A stretch of DNA of 64,000 nucleotides, from NCBI GenBank assembly GCA_014379905.1, contig JACMKX010000172.1, positions 28,312 to 92,311 of the forward strand. Reading direction: 5' to 3'. The translations under genes and the position numbers were made by a program. The stretch comes from Ferruginibacter sp. (GTDB lineage Bacteria > Bacteroidota > Bacteroidia > Chitinophagales > Chitinophagaceae). Of this stretch, positions 53,039-61,620 are shown one piece after another. The number at the start of each line of letters is the position of its first letter. Position 1 is the first letter of the stretch. The notes under the pieces were generated by a model. The model made no database searches. It saw nothing but the letters and a program-made list of their open reading frames with translations, and had not been told where the DNA came from.

Positions 53039-53539
53039 ATGCAAAAACTACTTCTACTTGCTATCCTGATCATTTTACTATTTCCCGTAATTGCCGATGC
53101 GCAGGAAATAAAATTTGAAGGAACACACACGCCCGACAGCACTGTTTTAAAACTCCTGGACGATTACAGCAGGATGTTTGAAAATCATACTACGGTTGCA
53201 GAAAGGGATGCAAAACGAAAAGCCCTGCTGTCTCCTGGCTATTTTTATCATGGAATGGACGGAGCACCCATCAGCCTTGAAGGTTTAACCAATCGCCAGA
53301 CAAAAAATCAATTCAAACTCATCGCTGATTCAGTTTACGATAGAATATTTTACCAGTATGAAAATACAGCCATCTTTATCTTCAAAGAATGGCAGCATTT
53401 ATTTGATAAAGGCGTAGAGAAAAAAGGAGTGAACTCCGTGCTCATTGTGTTCAGTAAAGAAAATGGCCAATGGAAAGTGCTTTCAGATATAATTGGGCAG
53501 AAACCAATAATCACTCCTCCGTCGGCCACTAATAAATAA
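53039..53539 (+). CDS. Secreted NTF2-like/SnoaL-type protein
   Basis: 166 residues with a signal peptide ending ADAQ. The mature part has the fold pattern of nuclear-transport-factor-2-like proteins (LLDDYSRMFENHTTVAERDAKRKALLSPGYFYHGMDG ... QYENTAIFIFKEW ... VNSVLIVFSKENGQWKVLSD). These small domains can bind ligands or act as isomerases, and no active site can be named here. The role is unknown. Confidence 0.65.
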   Translation: MQKLLLLAILIILLFPVIADAQEIKFEGTHTPDSTVLKLLDDYSRMFENHTTVAERDAKRKALLSPGYFYHGMDGAPISLEGLTNRQTKNQFKLIADSVYDRIFYQYENTAIFIFKEWQHLFDKGVEKKGVNSVLIVFSKENGQWKVLSDIIGQKPIITPPSATNK

Positions 53540-53553
53540 CAGCAGCGATCATT

Positions 53554-54972
53554 TTATATTTTCTTCAATTTCCATTTCCCTTTTTTAAACAGTATCCATG
53601 CTGCAATGCATATAGCAGTTTCTGCTACGGGGATGGCCAGGAAAACACCATACGGACCCATCTCAAATGTTTTTGCCAGTAAATAAGCAAAGGGAATTTG
53701 AAAAAACCAAAAGCCAACCAGGTTAATTACGGTAGGTGTTTTTGTATCTCCGGCACCATTGAAGGCATTTACCATCACCATACCAATACCGTAAAATACA
53801 AAACCTGCACTCACAATTCTTACCGTACTGATAGCGTAAACAGCTACAGCGGGATCTCTTGTAAAAAAAGAAATAATCAGCGGTGCAAATAGTAAAAATA
53901 TCAGGGACATGGACCCCATAAAAATAGCGTTGTATTTTGCAGTTCGCAACACCGACTGCTCTGCCCTTTGCGGTAATCCCGCTCCCAGGTTTTGCCCAAC
54001 CAAAGTTGCTGCAGCATTGCTCATACCCCAGGCCGGCAAAATGAAGAACAACACAATACGAATGCCGATCAAATAACCCGCAGAAGCTTCGCTGTGACCT
54101 GTATCTGCCACCAGTTTTGCCAGTACGATCCAGCTACCAGAGCCGATAAGAAATTGTGTTGCTGCCGGCCAGGCAACATCCAGCAGGGAGCGGATGACTT
54201 TCCAGTCTGGCTTGAGTTTATCAAAAACAAATTTTACCATACCCTTGCCATTGAACAAATGATAGAGCTGGTAGATCACGCCGATGCCACGGCCAACAGT
54301 GGTGGCAATGGCCGCCCCTTCCAGGCCCATGGCCGGTATGGGCCCAAGGCCACGAATAAATAAAGGACATAAAATAATATTGCAGATATTGGCCAGCCAC
54401 AAACTTTTCATGGCCATCATAGCATCGCCGGCGCCACGAAAAATACCATTAATCAAAAACAACAACATAATAACCATGCTACCGCCAACAATAATGCGAA
54501 CATAGGTAGTGCCCATTGCTATAGCTTCCGGCTCTGCACCCATCAATCGTAAAATATCAGTTGCATAAATAAAACCGGGAATACTGATAGCCAGTGTTAT
54601 AAAAAATGAAATAACAATTGCCTGCATACCTGCTTTAGTTGCCCCTTCCGCATTTTTTTCGCCTACCCGCCGGGCTACCATTGCAGCAGCGGCCATGCTC
54701 ATACCCATGGCGATGGAATATACAATAGTGATGACAGATTCTGTCAGGCCAACAACTGATGTGGCGTGCTTGCCCAAATGGCTTACAAAATAAATATCAA
54801 CCAGCGCAAACACGCTCTCCATGCTCATTTCAAGCATCATAGGTATCGCTAACAGTATTACCGCACGGCGCATACTGCCGGTAGTAAAATCCTGCCCCTC
54901 GCTATTGAGGGATTCTTTAATAAGAGAAAATATATTGGACAACCTATAGGATGACCCTGTATTATTTGACAT
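53554..54972 (-). CDS. MATE-family multidrug/metabolite exporter
   Basis: 472 residues with twelve predicted membrane helices in two halves of similar pattern, as in the MATE family (cation-coupled export of drugs and metabolites). The N-terminal part has LLAIPMMLEMSMESVFALVDIYFVSHLG and the inter-helix motif RGAGDAMMAMKS; the second half has the matching NAFNGAGDTKTPTVINLVGFW. The open frame has a hydrophilic start (MSNNTGSSYRL) of about 30 residues before the first helix. No regulator or target gene is adjacent. Confidence 0.9.
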   Translation of the reverse strand: MSNNTGSSYRLSNIFSLIKESLNSEGQDFTTGSMRRAVILLAIPMMLEMSMESVFALVDIYFVSHLGKHATSVVGLTESVITIVYSIAMGMSMAAAAMVARRVGEKNAEGATKAGMQAIVISFFITLAISIPGFIYATDILRLMGAEPEAIAMGTTYVRIIVGGSMVIMLLFLINGIFRGAGDAMMAMKSLWLANICNIILCPLFIRGLGPIPAMGLEGAAIATTVGRGIGVIYQLYHLFNGKGMVKFVFDKLKPDWKVIRSLLDVAWPAATQFLIGSGSWIVLAKLVADTGHSEASAGYLIGIRIVLFFILPAWGMSNAAATLVGQNLGAGLPQRAEQSVLRTAKYNAIFMGSMSLIFLLFAPLIISFFTRDPAVAVYAISTVRIVSAGFVFYGIGMVMVNAFNGAGDTKTPTVINLVGFWFFQIPFAYLLAKTFEMGPYGVFLAIPVAETAICIAAWILFKKGKWKLKKI

Positions 54973-55200
54973 ATAAAAAATTAAATGATAAACGAAAGTA
55001 TACAGCGGTCATGCCGCTGAAAGTGTTTTGCAATAAAGATGTTCCTGTTTGCTACAGGAACTTAACAGATGTTCATATTCCTACTATTGAGGGTGCAAAG
55101 ATGGTAAAAATTTTGAATAAAAGAAACAACCGAAAATTTTTTTGACCCATGGTAATTTTAAAGGAACTCACATTCCCCTTTTATGCGGGCCAGGGTAGTG

Positions 55201-55749
55201 TTAAGGGTTCATACATTGTGCTAACAATTGCTGCATAAAAGGAAGTCCTTTTTCTTTGGAGAATTGTATGTTTTTATAAGGCACATCATCAATACCGGGG
55301 TAGCTGTCTATAGCCTTGCTTACACTTTCTTCTCTTAAAAAATGGAGCATAGGATAGGGGGAACGATTGGTATAATTACTGGCATCATCTGCCGCAGCGC
55401 CTGCAAATACATATTGCGGATGAAAACTGGCTACCTGGTAAATACCTTCGTACCCGTTTTCTTCCAGCAAAGCATTAGTAGTTTCCACCAGGTCAAGATA
55501 ATCGTCAAAACTTTCAAAATCATTAGGCAGAATAAGTAAAGCAGTTTCGATGTCACTAGTTTCATTGAGCAGTTGCAGGAGGTTCAAAGCTGCATCCATT
55601 GTGGTATCTACATTGGCATCATGCAACACTTCGTAATGAATACTTCCACGTTTTATTTCCCTTGCTGCAAAAGGGCAGAAGTTACAACCCACCACCACAT
55701 CAGTGATCCATTTTTTTGTCTGTGCTATAAGGAGTGCATTGTCTGCCAT
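55201..55749 (-). CDS. DUF1415-family protein
   Basis: 182 residues matching DUF1415, a conserved bacterial family of unknown function. The N-terminal motif CNFCPFAAREIKRG (around residue 22, with a Cys-x-x-Cys pair) and the segment VASFHPQYVFAGAAADDASNYTNRSPYPMLHFLREE are the family marks. It follows the VF530-like gene by nine bases on the same strand, so they are probably co-transcribed. Confidence 0.85.
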   Translation of the reverse strand: MADNALLIAQTKKWITDVVVGCNFCPFAAREIKRGSIHYEVLHDANVDTTMDAALNLLQLLNETSDIETALLILPNDFESFDDYLDLVETTNALLEENGYEGIYQVASFHPQYVFAGAAADDASNYTNRSPYPMLHFLREESVSKAIDSYPGIDDVPYKNIQFSKEKGLPFMQQLLAQCMNP

Positions 55750-55758
55750 AAAAATATT

Positions 55759-55965
55759 TTAACCAATTGACCTGATGTATAATTCCTCTACTTTTTTCCT
55801 GGCCCATTCAGTTTTGCGCAAAAACTTTAACGAAGAATTAATGCCTGGGTTACTGGTAAAACAATTAATACGAATGATATTGCCCAGTTCTTCCCAGCCG
55901 AAATGTTGTACCAGTTCGGTTAAAATTGTTTCAAGTGTTTTGCCGTGGAGAGGGTCGTTGCTCAT
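55759..55965 (-). CDS. VF530-family small DNA-binding protein
   Basis: 68 residues matching VF530 (DUF2132), a small helical protein with a DNA-binding-like fold, marked by [25 protein letters not shown] and [25 protein letters not shown] binding is known only from the structural similarity of the family. Short reading frames on the opposite strand are shadows. Confidence 0.85.
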   Translation of the reverse strand: MSNDPLHGKTLETILTELVQHFGWEELGNIIRINCFTSNPGINSSLKFLRKTEWARKKVEELYIRSIG

Positions 55966-56040
55966 TGGATGATAATTTGATTATAGATTATTGATTACTA
56001 ATTCTTGCAGAGGCTCAATAATTAATAATCATTTATTTAT

Positions 56041-56089
56041 TGAATTTAAGAGATGACATCTTTTAAAAAGATGTCATCTCTTAAATTCA
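56041..56089. repeat. 49-bp palindrome ending at the S9 peptidase stop codon
   Basis: Perfect 24-base arms (TGAATTTAAGAGATGACATC plus TTTT and the complement) around a single base. It ends one base before the stop codon of the S9 peptidase at 56091. The sequence AAGATGTCATCTCTTA recurs at 61550-61569 (a single arm) and a partial piece at 418-426. Confidence 0.85.
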
Positions 56090-56090
56090 G

Positions 56091-58499
56091 CTACTTCGCA
56101 TTCTTCACATATTTCTCCAGCCACTCAAACTGTTCTGCCAGGGTATGTAACACATTTTCCTGCGCCGCATAACCATGGCTTTCAAATGGCAGGCTCACAT
56201 AACGAACGGTACCACCATGGCCCTTGATGGCATTAAATAACCGCTCGCTTTGAATAGGAAAAGTGCCCGTGTTGTTATCTGCATCACCGTGAATTAAAAG
56301 AATGGGCGTTTTTATTTTATCAGCATAATTGAACGGGCTCATTTCATTGTATAAAGCAGTTGCCTGCCAGTAAGTGCGGTCTTCGTTTTGAAAACCGAAA
56401 GGCGTTAAGCTGCGGTTATAAGCACCGCTGCGTGCAATGCCTGCTTTAAATAAATTGGTATGCGCCAGCAAATTTGCTGTCATAAATGCGCCATAACTGT
56501 GGCCGCCAGCTGCCATACGGTTTCTATCACCCACGCCTCTTTCACTTAAATATTTTATGGCAGCTTCTGCATTCATCTTCAACTGGGTAACAAAATTATC
56601 GTTTGGTTTTTTAGCTGTATCTGCAGATACGATCGGCATTTCTGCATTGTTCAATACTGCATAACCCTGTGTAACCAGGCTTAACGGAGAAGGGCCGCTT
56701 AATAATATAAAGCGATGTTCGCTGCCACGGATTTGTGCCGCATCTGCCGCAGAATTAAACTCGGCTGGATAAGCCCATATGAATACCGGTAAGGCACCAT
56801 CTTTTTCTTTGTTATAACCCTTGGGTAAATACAGGTCACCGGTAAGGTCTACACCATCTGCTCTTTTATAGCGGATCTTTTCTTTAGTTACCCCATCCAT
56901 TTGCGGGTAAGGATTTTTAAAATCAGTGAGCTTTTTATCGGCTATGCGTAAACGCAGGTTTTTTAACCAGTAGTTGGGCATATCGGTTTTAGACTCTCTC
57001 CTGGTAACCATGCTCAGTTTATTTGCATCTAATAATCTCACTACAGTTTCATATGTTCCTTCTGCAGCACGCCACAATGTATCAGCTTTTTTACTGCCGA
57101 GATCATAAGACAGCAGAAACGGCAGATCTCCCTTTGGTGAACTCCCTGCTGTGTTGTTGTAAAAAATACTTTTTCCATCGCTACTCATTTGCAATACATA
57201 TTTTCCATACTGATTGGGTATGGTAACCGGATTACCAGGGCTGGTATAGGCATCCGTTGTATTGCGGCTCATTAATTTTTGCAGGTTGCCGGTAGAAGGA
57301 TTGTATAGATTGGTTTGTGTAATTTGTTTGCCACGCAGCCCTTCCATTACCAAAGCATGCGTATCATCGCCCCATATAGTACTGTAGTAACGCATGGTGG
57401 TTTTAAACAATAGTGTTGGAGCTGCAGTAAATGGTGCAGGCTGTGCATATACTGCATCCCTGAATTCAGCCGGCTTTTTTATCATGCCGCTATCCAACGC
57501 TTCGCACCAGGTTAAGGTAGCTGGTTCATCATTTCTCCAGCTGTAGCCACGGGGTACCAATTGCACATTGTCGTTGCCACCCGGGGCTGTTTCGGATGAA
57601 GGGATAGCGGCAACTTTTTTTATTTCCTTACCATTGATGTCGGTAATTTTTACAATAGAAGGAAACCCGTTGTAAGGAACCAGGTAGGAAAAAGGTTTTT
57701 GAATCAAAGCTTGCAGTATGTATTTTTTATCAGGCGAAAAATGATAGTAATTGTAAATAGCAGGCAATCCAATTTTTGTTTCAATGCCATTTGCATTTTT
57801 TATTAGTTGAGTAGTAGCATAAAACGCAAACTGGTTTTCATCGTTAGGGCCTTTTATCATATCCTGGAAAGTGGGACGGGGAGAAGCTTTTCCATAATTT
57901 TCCTGTATGGCCGGGCCTTTTGGTGCCAATGGTTTGGGTGGCGCTGCAGATGCCGCCTGCGGGGCAGCGTTGTAATAAACAGTGTTGCTATCAAACCAGG
58001 TTATAGTACCTACAACCGTATTTAATGCAGTTTTATTTATTTTAACTGCTTTTTGAGTTGCAAGGGTTATAATATATAAATCAACTCTTGAATGGGTAGT
58101 ATGTGTTATGGCTATTTTTTTATCATTAGGGCTCCAACTAATGTTGCCGGCAAATAAAGGCACAGGCAGACCCGTAATGTTTAATTCTTTATCGGAAGAA
58201 AGATTTTTTAAATATACTTTATTAATAAAAGTTTGACGGCTTGGTGCAAAATTATTGGGATTAATGCGCAGGCCTGCAATGCGCAACTCGGGCCTTGCCA
58301 GTTCTTCAACAGACGGATAGGAGTTGTATTCGGAAAATAATATCCATTCTCCTTTATCATCAATGCTTACACCGGGAGTTGGTTTTGCCATTAAGATATC
58401 TTCCATGGCTTTGGGTGGTTTTTTATAGCCACCATCCTGTGAAAAAACCGGGGTGGTATGGAGGCTATATGCCGTAAGAAGAAGTACAATTTTTCTCAT
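56091..58499 (-). CDS. S9-family (prolyl oligopeptidase-like) serine peptidase, secreted
   Basis: 802 residues with a signal peptide ending PVFSQ. The N-terminal ~530 residues form a beta-propeller gating domain. The C-terminal alpha/beta-hydrolase domain carries the catalytic triad: Ser in GGHSYGAF (near 670), Asp in HGDADNN (near 741) and His in ESHGYA (near 773). Such peptidases cut short peptides, often after Pro or acylated residues. The glutamyl-peptidase/acylaminoacyl subgroup is possible. It is followed directly by a long palindrome at its stop codon. Confidence 0.9.
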   Translation of the reverse strand: MRKIVLLLTAYSLHTTPVFSQDGGYKKPPKAMEDILMAKPTPGVSIDDKGEWILFSEYNSYPSVEELARPELRIAGLRINPNNFAPSRQTFINKVYLKNLSSDKELNITGLPVPLFAGNISWSPNDKKIAITHTTHSRVDLYIITLATQKAVKINKTALNTVVGTITWFDSNTVYYNAAPQAASAAPPKPLAPKGPAIQENYGKASPRPTFQDMIKGPNDENQFAFYATTQLIKNANGIETKIGLPAIYNYYHFSPDKKYILQALIQKPFSYLVPYNGFPSIVKITDINGKEIKKVAAIPSSETAPGGNDNVQLVPRGYSWRNDEPATLTWCEALDSGMIKKPAEFRDAVYAQPAPFTAAPTLLFKTTMRYYSTIWGDDTHALVMEGLRGKQITQTNLYNPSTGNLQKLMSRNTTDAYTSPGNPVTIPNQYGKYVLQMSSDGKSIFYNNTAGSSPKGDLPFLLSYDLGSKKADTLWRAAEGTYETVVRLLDANKLSMVTRRESKTDMPNYWLKNLRLRIADKKLTDFKNPYPQMDGVTKEKIRYKRADGVDLTGDLYLPKGYNKEKDGALPVFIWAYPAEFNSAADAAQIRGSEHRFILLSGPSPLSLVTQGYAVLNNAEMPIVSADTAKKPNDNFVTQLKMNAEAAIKYLSERGVGDRNRMAAGGHSYGAFMTANLLAHTNLFKAGIARSGAYNRSLTPFGFQNEDRTYWQATALYNEMSPFNYADKIKTPILLIHGDADNNTGTFPIQSERLFNAIKGHGGTVRYVSLPFESHGYAAQENVLHTLAEQFEWLEKYVKNAK

Positions 58500-58611
58500 T
58501 AGTTACTTTTTTCTAAAGATAAAACAAAAGGGTAGTCATTGCCGATAAGCCCCCGAATTAAGTAATCTGAAATGTTTGTATCAAATAATATATTTTCGCG
58601 CTTTAATTAAA

Positions 58612-59544
58612 ATGAAAATGACTGCTTTGAAAAATATATTCTCCATTGCCATTTCCTGTTGCCTGTTTTTTGTAAGCATCTCCTCTTGCCAGAAGGAAAG
58701 TGAAACAGTAGATATTGATCCCTATACAGGGGAAGGAATACTTCTTGCAAAACTTGAAATGGTAGACAGTGCCGGCATTGCCCCGCAGAATAAAGATGTA
58801 TACGCCATAGCTTATGATGCCCAAAAAAGAATGATCTCGAATCAATTTTATTTTTCCAATTTTGGCGTTATGGATTCCACTTACAGGGTATGGGTAACCT
58901 ATAATGGCAATGATACGATGCCGAATACATTATTAGAAATTGACCTGTTACTCCCTTCTGGTACCAGTTTTCAAAAACACACTTATAAGTACGATCTGCA
59001 AGGAAGGCTCGTAATGGATAGCCTTTTTAGTATTAACGAAGATTTAAATTGGAGGGATACGGCTACAGTTGTAACTGAATACAGCTACTTCGCCAATGGA
59101 TTCAGAGAAAACAGCAGAACCTTCAATTATTCCCAGGGCACCGGTTATGAAAATGAACTTCAGTATTCAGTTCTAAAAGATAGCAGGGGAAATATAACCA
59201 GGCAGGAATTTGCTGATAGTGGCAACAATTATAAAATCGTGCAGGAATTCACGTACGATAATCATCCCAATCCTCTGTACCCTAACTTTTTGCCGCATTA
59301 CCCCACTATTTCAAAGGTGATAACGATACCCTTGTACCTGGGCGACCTTCAACCGCAGCCCAATAATTTTTTAACGTCTCTCACTACTAAATATAATCTC
59401 ACCACCAATACAGTGATGGATACAAAGAGCCAGCAATATTCTTATACTTACAAGGCCAACGGGTACCCCCTCGTTGCAAAACTGGTGAATGTTCCTGCAC
59501 AACTATTCGAATATACTGCATACAATTATTTTTACAGGAATTAG
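58612..59544 (+). CDS. Hypothetical lipoprotein with YD-repeat-like sequence
   Basis: 310 residues from the ATG at 58612 (MKMTALKNIFSIAISCCLFF). The signal segment ends in a lipobox SISSC, so it is a probable lipoprotein. The mature part has several segments of the type Y-x-Y-D-L-Q-G-R-L-V (YKYDLQGRLVMDSLF) and S-R-G-N-I-T-R, resembling RHS/YD-type repeats or the Bacteroidota DUF4595-like beta family. No named function. Confidence 0.7.
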   Translation: MKMTALKNIFSIAISCCLFFVSISSCQKESETVDIDPYTGEGILLAKLEMVDSAGIAPQNKDVYAIAYDAQKRMISNQFYFSNFGVMDSTYRVWVTYNGNDTMPNTLLEIDLLLPSGTSFQKHTYKYDLQGRLVMDSLFSINEDLNWRDTATVVTEYSYFANGFRENSRTFNYSQGTGYENELQYSVLKDSRGNITRQEFADSGNNYKIVQEFTYDNHPNPLYPNFLPHYPTISKVITIPLYLGDLQPQPNNFLTSLTTKYNLTTNTVMDTKSQQYSYTYKANGYPLVAKLVNVPAQLFEYTAYNYFYRN

Positions 59545-59669
59545 CCTGTAAGGAGATATAAAATTAAAGAGGCAGGATTTGAATGATGAGGATGGATCGT
59601 TCAGCTCTTCGTGTAATTCGCTTCAGCTAGTTTAAGGAATAACGGCATAGGGAGGATAGCAGCGGTGTG

Positions 59670-61064
59670 TCATTTATACAAAACAAAATAACCCCAGGCG
59701 GGAATTGTTAATTCATCCTCTCCTTTTAGTTCATACAATTTCTCAGTAAATAATTCCTTGTACGACCCCGTTTCTGTATTGCTGCGCAGCACGACTGTAA
59801 CTGGCTGGCTGCTAAAATTGATGATGGGAATTACTTTTTGACCATTCTTCTCCCGGCTGAAGGAAATGATCTTATCCTGCCGGTTGTTGAATATGCGTAC
59901 CATAGTGCCTCCCTTGCTGCCATTCCACAAAGCCTGGTTGCTGTGTTTAAGCGCAAATAATTTTTTATAGATTTCTACAAAAGGATGGGGCTTCCAGCTG
60001 ATGCTGTCTTTATCAAAAAATTGTAGAGACCTGTCCAATCCCGCTTCCTGCCCGCTATATACCAGCGGCATTCCGTTAACGGTGCCCGCCATTACCATAC
60101 AGGCAGGCAATGCCTCCCCAAAATTTGACATTTGATTTCCTTCCCAGGAATTTTTATCATGATTATCAGTAAAGGTCATGCGGTAGGCATCTTGGGGAAA
60201 AGTGCTTACATCATGTGCCATGTATTCAACCAGCCCATTGATGTTTTTATTTTCCTTTGCCACCGCATACATTTTATCCCACAGGCTCCAGCTGTAGGTC
60301 ATATCAAATGCTTTTTTGTGGAGATCCCTGCTTTCCCATTCTGCCAGCATAAACACCGGTTTGATGGCATCTAATTCTGCTCTTGCATTTTCCCAAAAAT
60401 CGGTTGGCATAAAACCGGCAACATCGCAACGGTAACCATCAATGCCGGTTTCTTTCACCCAATATTTTAATGCATCTGTCATGTATTTTCTGATACCGGG
60501 CTGGTTGTAATCAAAATCTATAATGTCTTCCCAATCGTACCAGGGCGTAGGCTGAAATTTTCCATCACTTGTTTTGGTATACCATTCCGGGTGTTCTTTG
60601 GCCAATGGGTTATCCCAGGCAGAATGATTGGCCACCCAATCTAAAATTACGTGCATGCCCATGCCATGTATTTTTTTTACCAGTGTTTTAAATTCTTCTT
60701 TGGTTCCAAACTCGGGGTTAACCCCGTAATAATCTTTTACAGAATAATAACTGCCCATAAATCCTTTCCGGTTTTGTATGCCGATAGGATGAATGGGCAT
60801 GAGCCAGATGATATCAATGCCCATTTCTTTCAACCGGGGAAGTGCTGCTTCTACAGCTTTAAAATTGCCTTCTTTACTAAACTGGCGAATATTTAATTCG
60901 TAAATGGTAGCGTTTTTGCTCCACTCCGGGTGTTGGAGTTCTACGTATTTTTTTGGTTGATAACGGGAACCGTTTGCGGCAATATCCCCGCCGCTGCCGG
61001 ATTTATTTTTACAGTCGGTAAGGGCCAGGCAAATTAAAAGGCTGATTAAAAATAACTTATGCAT
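59670..61064 (-). CDS. GH13 alpha-amylase-type glycoside hydrolase, lipoprotein
   Basis: 464 residues with a lipobox LALTDC (Cys18), so probably anchored in a membrane. The (beta/alpha)8 barrel shows the GH13 signatures: VILDWVANH (region I), GYRCDVAGF with the catalytic Asp (near 214), MLAEWES with the catalytic Glu (near 239), and FTDNHD with the third acid (near 300). It should act on alpha-glucans, with some subfamilies acting on other sugars. There are no SusC/SusD-like genes next to it, so this is not a typical polysaccharide-utilisation locus. Confidence 0.9.
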   Translation of the reverse strand: MHKLFLISLLICLALTDCKNKSGSGGDIAANGSRYQPKKYVELQHPEWSKNATIYELNIRQFSKEGNFKAVEAALPRLKEMGIDIIWLMPIHPIGIQNRKGFMGSYYSVKDYYGVNPEFGTKEEFKTLVKKIHGMGMHVILDWVANHSAWDNPLAKEHPEWYTKTSDGKFQPTPWYDWEDIIDFDYNQPGIRKYMTDALKYWVKETGIDGYRCDVAGFMPTDFWENARAELDAIKPVFMLAEWESRDLHKKAFDMTYSWSLWDKMYAVAKENKNINGLVEYMAHDVSTFPQDAYRMTFTDNHDKNSWEGNQMSNFGEALPACMVMAGTVNGMPLVYSGQEAGLDRSLQFFDKDSISWKPHPFVEIYKKLFALKHSNQALWNGSKGGTMVRIFNNRQDKIISFSREKNGQKVIPIINFSSQPVTVVLRSNTETGSYKELFTEKLYELKGEDELTIPAWGYFVLYK

Positions 61065-61214
61065 GATGTAAGATTGAAGCAGTATTTAAATTACGCTTTT
61101 TCTTTAGTTGGGGCAGATTTTTTGCCCCAATATTAACCCTGTACAACATAACATGCTTAACGTCGGGTATTCCCGCTTTATACATCTTCCCATTTATATA
61201 CCCTCCCAGGCATT

Positions 61215-61266
61215 TGTGAATATTTTTTTTGTGAATAAAAAAATATTCACAAAAAAAATATTCACA
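61215..61266. repeat. Perfect 23-bp inverted repeat, A/T-rich
   Basis: TGTGAATATTTTTTTTGTGA plus ATA at 61215-61237 is matched exactly by its complement at 61244-61266, with a loop of six A. Each arm itself contains two GTGAATA words, so the structure may have grown by duplication of a shorter unit. Confidence 0.85.
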
Positions 61267-61585
61267 CATTGGGTGTAAAGCAGGGTAACCCATAACAAAA
61301 CCCCGGTAAAAAAGGAATTACTTACAATGTGGAACAGAATTGAAAAAGCCTCTAAAAACTAAAAGCTTTTCTGTTTTTATAGTCATCTCAGGACAAATTC
61401 TCTGGCGGGTGCATATTACTATGTCCTATTGCCTTCATCCTGGCTTTTTGGCAGAGATTGTGTGCGGGGGACAGTAATCCGGTTTTTACAGGTAGTTTTT
61501 GGTCGCCACGGAGCATGAAGCGCCTCAACAAGTGGTTATTTTCTTATTTAAAAAAGATGTCATCTCTTACAAAAGTGGAAAACTT

Positions 61586-61614
61586 ATTAAAAAACCCCGG
61601 ATGAACCGGGGTTT
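61586..61614 (-). terminator. Rho-independent terminator of the M28 peptidase gene
   Basis: On the minus strand AAACCCCGG / CCGGGGTTT form a stem with a 5-base loop followed by TTTTTTAAT. It lies seven bases after the stop codon at 61621. Confidence 0.85.
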
Positions 61615-61620
61615 AAAAAA

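Larger units (their letters stand above)
61065..61620. other. 556-bp intergenic region with repeats and a terminator
   Basis: Contains the long inverted repeat at 61215-61266, a copy of one arm of the palindrome at 56041-56089 (AAAAAAGATGTCATCTCTTA, 61549-61569 region), and the terminator of the M28 peptidase (61586-61614). Between 61270 and 61540 I saw no gene or repeat. Confidence 0.5.

Noticed and set aside
59670..61064. A polysaccharide utilisation locus around the GH13 gene
   Set aside because: There are no SusC/SusD-like genes or regulators next to it; the neighbours are an unrelated lipoprotein and an M28 peptidase.
61057..61293. A 78-codon minus-strand reading frame
   Set aside because: It is made mostly from the A/T-rich inverted repeat at 61215-61266 and has no coding features.
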